Positions 8,501 to 16,702 of a DNA stretch of 54,817 bases are shown here, one piece after another. The stretch covers positions 1 through 54,817 of the forward strand of contig CALFSX010000140.1 in the NCBI GenBank assembly GCA_937916515.1, in the 5' to 3' direction. Position numbers and translations under genes: made by a program. The stretch's first letter is position 1, and each line of letters opens with the position of its first letter. Source of the DNA: an uncultured Planctomycetaceae bacterium. GTDB lineage: Bacteria > Planctomycetota > Planctomycetia > Planctomycetales > Planctomycetaceae. A model generated the notes under the pieces. The model did not search any database. It saw only the letters and a list, made by a program, of their open reading frames with translations, and was not told the DNA's origin.

Positions 8501-10546
8501 ATGCGAAATATTGTTAGTGCCACCTTGTTGCTATTCCTGTCCACGTTCGCACTTGCCGATGGCGAACGAGACAATAATGCTCAAACCGTCAGACGGGTTC
8601 CAGCAGAAGGCATCAACGTGCCGGAAGATCGCGAGACCGCACTTCGCAACGGCCTAAGCACGCTGCAGCACAGCATCGGCGAATTGCAGAAGTCGAAAGA
8701 CGCAACAACTCGAAAACTGCTGCCCGACGTGATGATTTTTGAACGAGCGGTCCGGTGTGCTCTGGATTACAACGAATTCTTCGCTCCCAAAGATATCAAC
8801 AAAGCAGACGAACTGCTGCAGGAAGGAATCAATCGAGCCACCCAATTGGCCGCCGGCGAACCAAAATGGATCACTCAACGAGGCCTTGTTGTCCGCGGCT
8901 TCGTCAGCCAGATCGACAACACGGTTCAACCGTATGGACTTGTCGTGCCGGATTCCTACGCCTTAGATCACAGCATTCCAACTCGCTGCGACCTGTGGTT
9001 TCATGGCCGAGGTGAAACGTCCAGCGAAGTAAACTTTATCTGGGAACGCATGAAGAATGCAGGCCAGTATACTCCTGAACATACGATCGTCCTGCATCCC
9101 TATGGCCGCTATTGCAACGCCTTTAAATTCGCGGGCGAAGTGGACGTGCTGGAAGCTCTGGAAGATGTAAAGACAAAGTACCGCATCGATGAAGACCGAG
9201 TCAGCGTGCGAGGCTTCAGCATGGGTGGAGCGGGCTGCTGGCAGTTTGCGACTCACTATTCCGACCGTTTCTTCGCCGCCAATCCGGGAGCCGGGTTTTC
9301 TGAAACGCCCGAGTTTCTAAAGTTCTTCCAGAACGAGACACTGAACCCAACACCATGGGAAGTGAAACTGTGGACCATGTACGATTGCGACAAGTACGCC
9401 ATCAACCTGGCTCACTGCCCCACCATTGCCTACAGCGGCGAAATTGATAAGCAAAAACAGGCGGCTGATTTGATGGAAACCGTACTGGAAAACCGCAACA
9501 TTCGGTTGAAACATATCATTGGTGCCGGCATGGCACACAAAATCGACGATGTTTCCAAAGGCATCATCGACGAAGGAATGGCGGCACTGGCCAAACGTGG
9601 ACGCAACTCAACGCCGACTTCACTGAACTTCGAAACACATACGCTGAAATACAACCGTATGCACTGGCTTACCGTGGACGCTATCGGTGAACACTGGCAA
9701 CCGGTTCAAGTGAAAGCTGAAATTCTGAATCGACCAGTTTCGCGATTCACTTTGCAAAACGTGACCGCTTTGACGGTCGATTTCCCGGCGGGTACCTATC
9801 CCGGAAACATCGTTTCATCGGCAATCAAAAATGTGCAGGTGACCGACTTTGCCGAAAGCCAGGTGCAGACTCTGCAAGTGCCCGGCCCTACTTCTGATGG
9901 TGCCTGGAAATTTTCGTTGAAGCAGGTCGCTGACGAAAACGGACGTCAAACATGGACCGTCGTCGATTCACCAACCAGCGACAAGCTTGCAAAACGCCAT
10001 AATCTGCAAGGACCGATCGACGATGCGTTTATGGACTCATTTGTGTTTGTCAGACCAACCGGCACCGCGGCAAACGAAGCGGTTGGCACCTGGTCCGCCG
10101 CGGAACTTGATCGAGCGATCGAACACTGGCGACGACACTTCCGAGGCGACGCGCGAGTCATCAACGACGTCGATGTTACGGACGAACTGGCTCAAACGGC
10201 CAACCTGGTATTGTGGGGAGATCCGTCCTCAAACAGCGTGATGGCAAAGATTGCCGACCAGCTTCCGATTCAATGGACGACCGACAAAATCACTGTCGGT
10301 GAAAAATCGTACGATGCAAAAACGCACGCTCCGATATTGATCTATCCGAACCCAATGAACGCCAACCGCTACGTTGTCTTTAACAGCAGCTTCACCTTTC
10401 GAGACTACGCGTATCTCAACAACGCTCGACAGGTTTCGATGCTGCCCGACTGGGCGATCGTTGATCTGACAACGCCTGCCGGTAACGTTTGGCCCGGAAA
10501 GATCGTCCACGCCGACTTCTTTGATGAAGCGTGGATGCTGAAGTAG
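8501..10546 (+). CDS. secreted alpha/beta hydrolase, esterase/PHB-depolymerase-like (681 aa)
   Basis: The start at 8501 (MRNIVSATLLLFLSTFALAD) gives a clean signal peptide. The frame extends 57 nt further upstream without one. An N-terminal helical segment (about 30-125) precedes an alpha/beta-hydrolase domain (about 135-390). That domain has an HGRGE oxyanion region, the nucleophile elbow GFSMGG with Ser240, an acid candidate in SGEIDK and a His in GAGMAHK. The C-terminal 290 residues form a further beta-rich domain with no catalytic motif that I recognise. By family it would be an esterase or peptidase-like hydrolase acting outside the cytoplasm. A stem-loop 29 nt after the stop probably terminates transcription. 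Confidence 0.85.
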   Translation: MRNIVSATLLLFLSTFALADGERDNNAQTVRRVPAEGINVPEDRETALRNGLSTLQHSIGELQKSKDATTRKLLPDVMIFERAVRCALDYNEFFAPKDINKADELLQEGINRATQLAAGEPKWITQRGLVVRGFVSQIDNTVQPYGLVVPDSYALDHSIPTRCDLWFHGRGETSSEVNFIWERMKNAGQYTPEHTIVLHPYGRYCNAFKFAGEVDVLEALEDVKTKYRIDEDRVSVRGFSMGGAGCWQFATHYSDRFFAANPGAGFSETPEFLKFFQNETLNPTPWEVKLWTMYDCDKYAINLAHCPTIAYSGEIDKQKQAADLMETVLENRNIRLKHIIGAGMAHKIDDVSKGIIDEGMAALAKRGRNSTPTSLNFETHTLKYNRMHWLTVDAIGEHWQPVQVKAEILNRPVSRFTLQNVTALTVDFPAGTYPGNIVSSAIKNVQVTDFAESQVQTLQVPGPTSDGAWKFSLKQVADENGRQTWTVVDSPTSDKLAKRHNLQGPIDDAFMDSFVFVRPTGTAANEAVGTWSAAELDRAIEHWRRHFRGDARVINDVDVTDELAQTANLVLWGDPSSNSVMAKIADQLPIQWTTDKITVGEKSYDAKTHAPILIYPNPMNANRYVVFNSSFTFRDYAYLNNARQVSMLPDWAIVDLTTPAGNVWPGKIVHADFFDEAWMLK

Positions 10547-10574
10547 GTCGCTAAACAGGTGCCCGTTCAAAGCT

Positions 10575-10608
10575 GACTCAGACTTCAAAACGTTTGATTG
10601 TCTGAGTC
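10575..10608 (+). terminator. stem-loop after esterase gene
   Basis: GACTCAGAC pairs perfectly with GTCTGAGTC. A further TCAAA/TTTGA pairing sits inside it around an ACG loop. It begins 29 nt past the stop of the esterase gene. There is no long U-tract, so efficiency is uncertain. It lies between two convergent genes. Confidence 0.65.
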
Positions 10609-10687
10609 TGCGATGCGGTGCGTTTACCAATCGTTCTAACCGGGCGACTGGCCTCAAGCGACACGTTCAACAACTGTCGCACCAGGT

Positions 10688-11086
10688 CTACTCCGTAGCG
10701 GCGGCAACAATTGTTTTGCGGTTCGGAATGCCAGCGTGGCGGTAACTCACGTCGCCAGCCTTGTTCAGGATTACCGTGGTCGGTACGGCTTGAACGTTGA
10801 AACGTTTGCCGATTTCCTGGCCGATTGCGGTAAGCATGTTCAACCGAATCACTTCGGCTTTACCTTCAAGGTCGTTTTCTATCCCATCCACGATGGGCTT
10901 TGCTGCCAGACAAGGCATTCAGCCATTGCTGAAGAATTCCAGCACCAAAGTGCCCTGCCCGACCTTCCTGTCAAAGTCGGAAGTCGAATCCAATTTGGTG
11001 GCCTTGCTGCGCAGAAACAGCCAGGCCGTTATTGCAATGGTAAAAAACAGAATGGCGGGAAGTTTGCTTTGAAGAAAGACCAACAT
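10688..11086 (-). CDS. membrane-anchored thioredoxin-like protein with in-frame TGA at the CxxC nucleophile: candidate selenoprotein (132 aa if TGA is read)
   Basis: Read through a single in-frame TGA (10921-10919), the minus strand encodes MLVFLQSKLP, a membrane helix (AILFFTIAITAWLFL) and a thioredoxin fold. The fold contains LVLEFFSNG-(TGA)-MPCLAAKP, then VIRLNM and the cis-Pro block VQAVPTTVIL, and ends GIPNRKTIVAAATE. Aligned by eye with E. coli thioredoxin, the TGA falls exactly on the attacking Cys of WCGPC, giving U-M-P-C. No other stop or frameshift is present, and both halves keep conserved features. A hairpin suited to a SECIS lies just downstream. The start at 11086 has an AGGA element upstream; longer in-frame starts add an unlikely extension. 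It is probably a thiol/selenol oxidoreductase facing the periplasm. The alternatives are a recent nonsense mutation or a sequencing error. Confidence 0.65.
10883..10897 (-). promoter_or_regulatory. candidate SECIS stem-loop
   Basis: In the mRNA sense, CCCAUC-GUG-GAUGGG forms a perfect 6-bp stem with a GUG loop. Its first loop base is G, followed by U, 27 nt after the in-frame UGA. Bacterial SECIS elements lie inside the coding region shortly after UGA and have a G (often GU) at the start of a small apical loop, so spacing and loop agree. A bulged U like that of E. coli fdhF is not seen. Confidence 0.55.
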
Positions 11087-11234
11087 CAGTTCTGTCCTGC
11101 TGATTAAAGAAAGCTGAACCGGATGATCCGGAATCAGTCGTTGAGCGGCACCACTGAATTGTATCCAAATCCCCGAGGCAATGTATGCCTGTGGGTCAAG
11201 TCCCGCTGCAACAGTCAAATCCCATCAACCGCGA

Positions 11235-11906
11235 CTACTCCTGCAGTTGCCATTCTATGACGGGTTGACCGTTCGCTTTCAGAAACTGATTGATTGTGGA
11301 AAACGGTTTGCTGCCGAAGAAACCTCTGCGAGCCGACAGTGGTGATGGATGAGCACTTTCAATCAGCAGATGTCGCTTGTCGATCAGTGTCGACTTGGTC
11401 TGAGCTGGCTTGCCCCACAACACAAATGCAACCGACGCTTGTTTATTGACGCACTCAATCACTTTTGTTGTGAACGTTTCCCAGCCTCGCTTTTTATGAG
11501 AATTCGCTTCGTGGGCTCGCACAGTTAACACGGTATTCAGCAGTAGCACTCCCTGCGTCGCCCATGATTCAAGATGTCCATGACTTGCTGGTGCGATTCC
11601 AAGATCTGTTTCCAGCTCTTTGTAGATGTTCCGCAGCGAAGGCGGCACCTTGATGCCCTTCTGGACAGAAAAACTCAGCCCGTGAGCCTGGCCATCGTCG
11701 TGGTATGGGTCCTGCCCTAAAATCAGCACTCGAACTTCATTTAACGGAGTCAACTTTAGCGCGTTAAAGACATCATCTTCCGCTGGAAACACGCTCGCTT
11801 CCTGCCTTTGCTGATTCACAAACTGTTGTAGTGTTTGAAAATAGTCGGCCGCAAATTCGTCCTGCAAGGCCTCCTGCCAACAAGTTGGCAGCTGGTGAAT
11901 GTTCAT
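11235..11906 (-). CDS. ung: uracil-DNA glycosylase, family 1
   Basis: It removes uracil from DNA to start base-excision repair in the cytoplasm. The water-activating motif GQDPYH is at residues 64-69 (catalytic Asp66). The Phe-containing uracil-pocket segment GLSFSV, the LLLNTVLTVR block and the minor-groove intercalation loop HPSPLSA (residues 186-192) are all present. At 223 aa it is full length for the family. The gene begins 6 bp after the stop of the alkyltransferase-like gene on the same strand, so the two form a small DNA-repair operon. The start fits the family N-terminus. Confidence 0.97.
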   Translation of the reverse strand: MNIHQLPTCWQEALQDEFAADYFQTLQQFVNQQRQEASVFPAEDDVFNALKLTPLNEVRVLILGQDPYHDDGQAHGLSFSVQKGIKVPPSLRNIYKELETDLGIAPASHGHLESWATQGVLLLNTVLTVRAHEANSHKKRGWETFTTKVIECVNKQASVAFVLWGKPAQTKSTLIDKRHLLIESAHPSPLSARRGFFGSKPFSTINQFLKANGQPVIEWQLQE

Positions 11907-11912
11907 CGTTCG

Positions 11913-12230
11913 CTACTTCTTGTGTTTCCATTGATAGACCGACAGATCTATTCTTTCCGAGTCCGAAAAAACCACGCCTTCAAACAGCAGTTCATGACGT
12001 TGCAGACCTTCTGAGGTCCCGCTGCCGCGTTCGCTGATTCGTCCCAAAGAATTAACAACCCGGTGCCACGGCACTCCGCTATCGTCTGGGAGATTTCCAA
12101 GAACCGCACCCACTTGCCGAGCGTTTCCGGGCAATCCGGCCAACGTGGCAATCTGGCCATAGGTTGCCACTTTTCCTGCAGGGATCCGGCGGACGACCGC
12201 TTCAATCTTTGAAATGTTGTCGTTTGCCAT
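11913..12230 (-). CDS. alkyltransferase-like protein (ATL), MGMT-type DNA-binding domain (105 aa)
   Basis: This is a homologue of the O6-alkylguanine-DNA alkyltransferase C-terminal domain. It has the helix-turn-helix GKVATYGQIATLAGLPGNAR and the arginine finger region. The alkyl-acceptor motif PCHR is replaced by PWHR (Trp at residue 55), the hallmark of non-enzymatic ATL proteins such as E. coli YbaZ. These bind O6-alkylguanine and flag it for nucleotide-excision repair. The start MANDNISKIEAVVRRIP (12230) was chosen over an upstream in-frame ATG at 12299 because it matches the domain N-terminus. It is probably co-transcribed with ung, 6 bp downstream. Confidence 0.9.
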   Translation of the reverse strand: MANDNISKIEAVVRRIPAGKVATYGQIATLAGLPGNARQVGAVLGNLPDDSGVPWHRVVNSLGRISERGSGTSEGLQRHELLFEGVVFSDSERIDLSVYQWKHKK

Positions 12231-12426
12231 CCAACCACCAATGTGTCTCCGCAATTCGCGATCGGCACCAGAAAAGCCGAGTCTCCGGATGTAAACCAAA
12301 GTCTAACTGAAAAACAACCTGAGCACACAGTCGCTTCGATGCATCCATCATGAAAGCAGGCAGAGCTGCCAAGATGCAGAAGAGTCAGCTGAATGCTCAG
12401 GCTTGCCAGAAAGCCCTGTTGATCGT

Positions 12427-13290
12427 TCAACGCCCTGATCGAAACAGCTGGTTCTGAGTTGTCGCGGAATCCAGCTGATCCAGATCCAAACCGTCGATTG
12501 GCGACACTTCCCGCTGCGGCTCCGCTGGCGCCGCAACGGTTGGCTCGGGACTAACCGCCGCGACCGGAGTGGAAAGATCTGGCGATACGCCCGCTGTTGC
12601 CAACGGCGGGGCATCGGCCACCAATACTCCGATCTCCGCTCGCTTCAGAATTTGTATGTTGTTTAGTTCGTTGCATTCCAGAAGCTCATCATAGCTGTCC
12701 AACGCAACAACAACGGTGTCGAATTCGGCTTGTTCAGCAGACGTGTTCATGCACATACACGTCAACGGCAGTTGCACTTGAACGTGCAGCTCTTCGCCAG
12801 CTTCCATGCGTTCAATACAAACAGTTGCCGATGGAGAGTGCTGATGAATCTGGCAAAGCACACCCACAACAGAAACGCTGAAATTACCGATAGGAATACA
12901 ACTGTTGTTTCGCATACCGATTTGAAAGACAGGGCCCGCACCAGCATGGCCGTCGCAGACAAGATTGACGCAACACAGTTCCAAGTCGCCAGGCTTCATG
13001 CCAACGCTCATATATGGCAGTTGATATTCACCTGCTCCATCTGCCCCCATTCGCTCTCGAATTTGATTTTTCATCAGCAAATCAATCACGTGACCGCAAT
13101 AAGATATTGGCGATCCCAGCAACTGACTTGTTCGAATATCGTTGGTGTTTGTCGGTTGCATAAACTGCAGTACGCGTGGTACTGCTGTCTCCTGAGTTGT
13201 CGTGGGCTGTTGAGCCATCAGCTGTGAGGCACTGACACCAACAACGATTACCACGGCCATCAACCGGATGGCAGATTTTGAAAAGTACAT
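12427..13290 (-). CDS. secreted CARDB-like protein of unknown function (287 aa)
   Basis: A signal peptide (LMAVVIVVGVSASQLMAQ) precedes a middle beta-sandwich region (about 95-225). That region has the pattern of CARDB/invasin-type domains (FQIGMRNNSCIPIGNFSVSV ... ALDSYDELLECNELNN, where ECNELNN is the usual end block). It carries many cysteines (CCVNLVC, CMCM), which is unusual for this fold. The C-terminal 70 residues are Pro/Ala/Val-rich linker with no motif. I infer an exported adhesion- or assembly-type protein; the function is unknown. Upstream 13291-13334 holds only its 5' leader. Confidence 0.72.
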   Translation of the reverse strand: MYFSKSAIRLMAVVIVVGVSASQLMAQQPTTTQETAVPRVLQFMQPTNTNDIRTSQLLGSPISYCGHVIDLLMKNQIRERMGADGAGEYQLPYMSVGMKPGDLELCCVNLVCDGHAGAGPVFQIGMRNNSCIPIGNFSVSVVGVLCQIHQHSPSATVCIERMEAGEELHVQVQLPLTCMCMNTSAEQAEFDTVVVALDSYDELLECNELNNIQILKRAEIGVLVADAPPLATAGVSPDLSTPVAAVSPEPTVAAPAEPQREVSPIDGLDLDQLDSATTQNQLFRSGR

Positions 13291-13334
13291 CGTTCGCTCC
13301 TTAAGTAGAATTTGATTTCGAAATTTGCGTCAAC

Positions 13335-13380
13335 AAAAAAGCCCGGCTGCTGCAGTGCAGACGGCCGGGCCATTTTCAGT
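13335..13380 (-). terminator. rho-independent terminator, copy 1
   Basis: GCCCGGC (13341-13347) pairs with GCCGGGC (13374-13380). On the minus strand the hairpin is followed by TTTTTTG, a good U-tract. It terminates the Cys/Tyr-rich small protein gene copy 1. A counterpart terminator stands at the same place after copy 2. Confidence 0.85.
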
Positions 13381-13443
13381 TGGCAGTCAGTGACTAGACT
13401 CCCTATTGATCGCGACTAGTTCACACGGTGCACGTTTATTTCT

Positions 13444-13530
13444 CGCGACGACAACGGAGCGGCTCGGCGATTCGAACGCTCCACGTCTTGCCGCACACCA
13501 CGCCACCGGGTCAAGGGCGGAGCCCTTGTT
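13444..13530 (+). repeat. dispersed 88-bp element, unit 1
   Basis: The unit starts with CGACAACGGAGCGGCTCGGC and ends in AAGGGCGGAGCCCTTGTT. Inner complementarities are GGAGCG/CGCTCC and AAGGGC/GCCCTT. Its end touches the stop codon of the small protein gene (13529-13531), so it lies in that gene's 3' untranslated region, before the terminator. Six further units are scattered through the window. Confidence 0.9.
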
Positions 13531-13939
13531 AGTAGCAGCCCCAGTAGTAGTTATACACTGGAGCGGCCACACTATGGTAAACGGGACGGCAGTAGTTGAA
13601 CGTGTGGTAGCTGTACAGCGGACGGCAGTAACTGTGACAGTGGTTGTAACAGCTGTTGTAGCAGTGGTTGTAACAGCTGTTCGCATAACCGTAGCCATAG
13701 CTGCGGTGACCATAACCACAGCGACGGAAGCAAGCTTCGATCGCGTCAACCTCACCTTCTGCAGCATCTTCACCGGCTGAGGCACTTAACGCATCGACGT
13801 CAATCGACAAATCGAGATCAACTTCTTCCACACTCGCAAATACAATGGTGGACGCATCAATCGTCAGGTCGTCGTCCGCCTTTACGCTGGAAGCCAAAAG
13901 AGTCAAAGGCAACATCGCGAAAATCAGTTTCTTAAGCAT
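13529..13939 (-). CDS. small secreted Cys/Tyr/His-rich protein, copy 1 (136 aa)
   Basis: The signal peptide MLKKLIFAMLPLTLLASSVKA is followed by an acidic stretch (about 22-68: TIDASTIVFASVEEVDLDLS and similar). The C-terminal half (69-136) is rich in Cys, Tyr and His, with repeated YNHCYNSCYNHCHSYC-type units. I do not recognise a family. The Cys/His pattern could bind metal or cross-link through disulfides or tyrosines, which would suit a wall or matrix component (inference). It differs from copy 2 at a single residue (YHSVAAP here, YHCVAAP there). The leader (13940-14137) is also shared with copy 2, so both should be regulated alike. Confidence 0.8.
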   Translation of the reverse strand: MLKKLIFAMLPLTLLASSVKADDDLTIDASTIVFASVEEVDLDLSIDVDALSASAGEDAAEGEVDAIEACFRRCGYGHRSYGYGYANSCYNHCYNSCYNHCHSYCRPLYSYHTFNYCRPVYHSVAAPVYNYYWGCY

Positions 13940-14200
13940 TGGTCTGTCTCCAGTTAACGGCCGGCAAAGGTGATGAAGAAAGAAACACTTGAGGGCCGGC
14001 TGAATTGTGCTTCCTTCGGGATATACAACTCAGCGGAATACAAACAAACTTGTTACAGAATTTCCTTAAACAAAGCTTAGAGCACGGTTTGAAATTGCCG
14101 TGTGGGCCGACAAGACGACGGCAAATCTCCTGGCCCGCCACGTAAAACGACACAACTGTCAGCGACCGAAAACTTCGCTTAGACGCGTTTCACAGCGCCC

Positions 14201-14228
14201 GCTGTGTCCAGAAGGCTGTGTCCAGAAG
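14201..14228. repeat. 14-bp tandem duplication
   Basis: GCTGTGTCCAGAAG occurs twice in direct succession in the gap between the kinase stop (14266) and the shared leader of the small protein gene. Apart from the leader and this repeat, 13940-14265 contains no gene. Confidence 0.9.
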
Positions 14229-14265
14229 AATGTGAGGCACGACCCCTTCCGCTATCCGTTGCGGT

Positions 14266-16536
14266 TTACCAGGATGCGTCGGACTCGTTGGTCTCGGAAA
14301 CGATGCGATACGCTTCCTGCAATGCCTCGCTATCGCGTTGAAGTGACTTTGCCAGACTTAGCACCACTGCAAAGCCGACCACACCCAGCACACAAAGAAC
14401 TCTGAGTGTGAAGGCCGTTAGTGGATCCGTCGCATCCTGAGCCGACAGCAGAATGAGAATTCCAACGGTCGGTACTCCACCAGCCAGATACAACGATGTA
14501 CTGGATTGAGCCGACAATTGACGCAAGCGCCGGACATCACCGGATGTCAACCAGTCGCGCCGCAGCAACGCGGGTAAGTAAGCACGTATCGTCAAAGTTG
14601 CCGTCATAAAAAACGGATAAGCGGCCGCGACCAGGCCGCACAACAGCAGCGACCCAACAAATCGAATGTACCATTTGCCCTCAACTTCACCGGTGATGAG
14701 TCGCAGGATCACGGGATACGCTATTCCTGCGATGAGCCATTCCACGATCCCCAGAATTGTCACAAATCGACTTAACTGAAAGCTTCTGGTCTTCGCCAGG
14801 CTTAATACATCAGCAGCCGTTTCGCCACGATTAAGAGCCTTCACCACCGGCTGCACATAGCCGATGCAGAATGCAAACCCGATAGCAAACGCGAGTGCAT
14901 TAATCACGATCACCATTCGAAAGAACAGCTCCTGAACGGCCGGCCATTGAGCCTTAATCGCCTGATCGTTATAGAAGTGATTAAACACGGCTGCCACGGC
15001 ATGCGGCGAAATCGCAGCGATCAGAAACGCGATCAGGGGCCAGCCAAGAGCTACTTTCCGCCAGCCCGTCTGACTTTCATGCACCAACTGGGCGACTCGA
15101 GGTTGCAGGCATAAACCCAGATCGCGAGCCAATTCGTTGGCATTGGCATAGCGATCATCCGGATTCGGCTTCAGGCACCGGCGCATAATTGCCAACAACC
15201 CTTTTTCCGCTGCCGTCCGAGCAACGCATGGCGTTGGGGAAGTGTTCGTCGCACGCAGTTCTGCCATGCCCGCGAGCGTTTCCGTCCAGTTGCCGACAAC
15301 CGTTTCATCGGCAAAGGGGCGTGTTCCATACATCAGCTCCCAAAGCACTACGCCCAGCGAAAAGATGTCGCTGCGAGCATCCAGTTCAGCCGGTTTGGTT
15401 GCTCGTTGCGGATTGCACGCATCCAGCTGTTCGGGCGACATGTACGCCAGGCTGCCTCCGAACGAAGCTTCGGCGCTATCGCCCTGAACCTCGGAACTGA
15501 AGCTGATATTAAAGTCCGCCAGTTTGGCCGTTCCATTCGCATCCAGCAACACATTGGCGGGCTTTACATCGCGATGCAGAATGTTCTGGCCATGCGCGTA
15601 GTGCAATGCCTGAGCCAATTCCATTCCCAGCTGACACGTAACTTCAGCCCATGACTTATTTGACAACCCGTTCTTCAGCGGGATGTTCTGAGCCGATAGA
15701 ATGCCCGTTTGAGACATCGCATCAGCAATGCAGTGTTTAACAATTTGCCCCGTCTTGTGCTGAACCGCCTGAGAAGCTTTCACGACGGACTGCAACGTTC
15801 CTCCGGCCGCAAACTGCATGTACAGCAAACGCAGGTCCTGTTCCGGCAAACGCGTTTGATCGTACACTCGCACGATATTTGGATGGTCCAGTTGAGCCAG
15901 GGTTTGAGCTTCTGTGCCTTTGTCTCGCGAAACCTTTAACGCCACCGTGCGTTGCATGGATTCCTGGCGAGCCAGAAAAACGCTGCCGAAGGCCCCTGTT
16001 CCCAATGCCGACATCAAATAGAAATCATCGATGTGGTCGCCGGGCTTGTAGGTTTCGGCCAAAGACGCACCGGTGCGAGAAGTGTCTGTTTGTTCCAACT
16101 GAAACACGCGAGCAATTTCTTCGGCCTTGTCTGGAAATCGAGCGATGCATTGCTGCACGTCGATTGTTTCACCGGATGAGTTACTGCGGATGTGGTACTC
16201 TTCGTGAATCAGTTCCACGGGCATGCCGTCGGGGACGCCCAGTTCCGGGTACTCCGCCAGATAGTCTTCCAACACCAACGCTGGACCACCTGAGCCGTGG
16301 CGATATTCCAGATCCGCTTTGATCAGTTCAATCAACACAAATCGCCGCTGACGTGCATCGCTTTGGGGCAAATGGTCGGCAATGTGAGGGCCGTAGCCAA
16401 GAGCGTCCCATTGAGCCAGAAATTCTTCCAGATGTTGCGCCAGAATTTCCCAGTCAGCATCCGTCGTTTCGCTGTTAAACGACGATTGTTGCAGAGTGTC
16501 GTCAGAATTTAGCGGAATCTTCTTGGGATTTGACAT
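14266..16536 (-). CDS. Ser/Thr protein kinase with C-terminal multi-pass membrane domain (756 aa)
   Basis: This is a planctomycete-type Hanks kinase. An N-terminal helical region (about 25-160) precedes the kinase domain (about 170-480). That domain has the glycine loop GTGAFGSVF, VALK lysine, HRDVKPANVL catalytic loop, ADFN (Asn in place of the usual DFG Gly) and SPEQ. About six transmembrane helices follow (520-725, for example WPLIAFLIAAISPHAVAAVF and LFFRMVIVINALAFAIGFAF), with a short cytoplasmic tail. The ATG at 16536 is preferred over 16545; both are possible. It is divergent from the ECF sigma factor gene 166 bp away. Kinase/ECF pairs are recurrent in planctomycetes, so the kinase may control the sigma factor (inference). 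What the membrane part senses is unknown. Confidence 0.92.
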   Translation of the reverse strand: MSNPKKIPLNSDDTLQQSSFNSETTDADWEILAQHLEEFLAQWDALGYGPHIADHLPQSDARQRRFVLIELIKADLEYRHGSGGPALVLEDYLAEYPELGVPDGMPVELIHEEYHIRSNSSGETIDVQQCIARFPDKAEEIARVFQLEQTDTSRTGASLAETYKPGDHIDDFYLMSALGTGAFGSVFLARQESMQRTVALKVSRDKGTEAQTLAQLDHPNIVRVYDQTRLPEQDLRLLYMQFAAGGTLQSVVKASQAVQHKTGQIVKHCIADAMSQTGILSAQNIPLKNGLSNKSWAEVTCQLGMELAQALHYAHGQNILHRDVKPANVLLDANGTAKLADFNISFSSEVQGDSAEASFGGSLAYMSPEQLDACNPQRATKPAELDARSDIFSLGVVLWELMYGTRPFADETVVGNWTETLAGMAELRATNTSPTPCVARTAAEKGLLAIMRRCLKPNPDDRYANANELARDLGLCLQPRVAQLVHESQTGWRKVALGWPLIAFLIAAISPHAVAAVFNHFYNDQAIKAQWPAVQELFFRMVIVINALAFAIGFAFCIGYVQPVVKALNRGETAADVLSLAKTRSFQLSRFVTILGIVEWLIAGIAYPVILRLITGEVEGKWYIRFVGSLLLCGLVAAAYPFFMTATLTIRAYLPALLRRDWLTSGDVRRLRQLSAQSSTSLYLAGGVPTVGILILLSAQDATDPLTAFTLRVLCVLGVVGFAVVLSLAKSLQRDSEALQEAYRIVSETNESDASW

Positions 16537-16702
16537 GCGGCGCACATATGTTCACGTGTGTTAATTCAACCCGGAATCGCCTTCCCGTGATCAGCGTTTG
16601 TGAACATAGTACCATACTAAAGTCGCTGGGTGATCTAAAACGATGGCGATGCAGCCGCCAGCGGAAGTATTTTGGTAAGTCGCAACCACAAAGGGCTACG
16701 GA

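Larger units (their letters stand above)
13335..14137. repeat. 0.8-kb direct repeat, copy 1
   Basis: This segment is repeated at 17373-18264 in the same orientation, offset 4127 bp over the gene and leader. From about 13572 to 14137 the two copies look identical base for base. Differences cluster near the 3' end of the gene and in the terminator. Identity stops abruptly after TGGCCCG (14137; 18264). The second copy is 88 bp longer because it carries one more unit of the dispersed repeat. Confidence 0.95.

Noticed and set aside
10919-11218. Two separate genes instead of one thioredoxin
   Set aside because: The upstream part ends at the TGA in mid-domain, and the downstream part begins inside the active site. 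Only the joined reading gives a complete thioredoxin fold.
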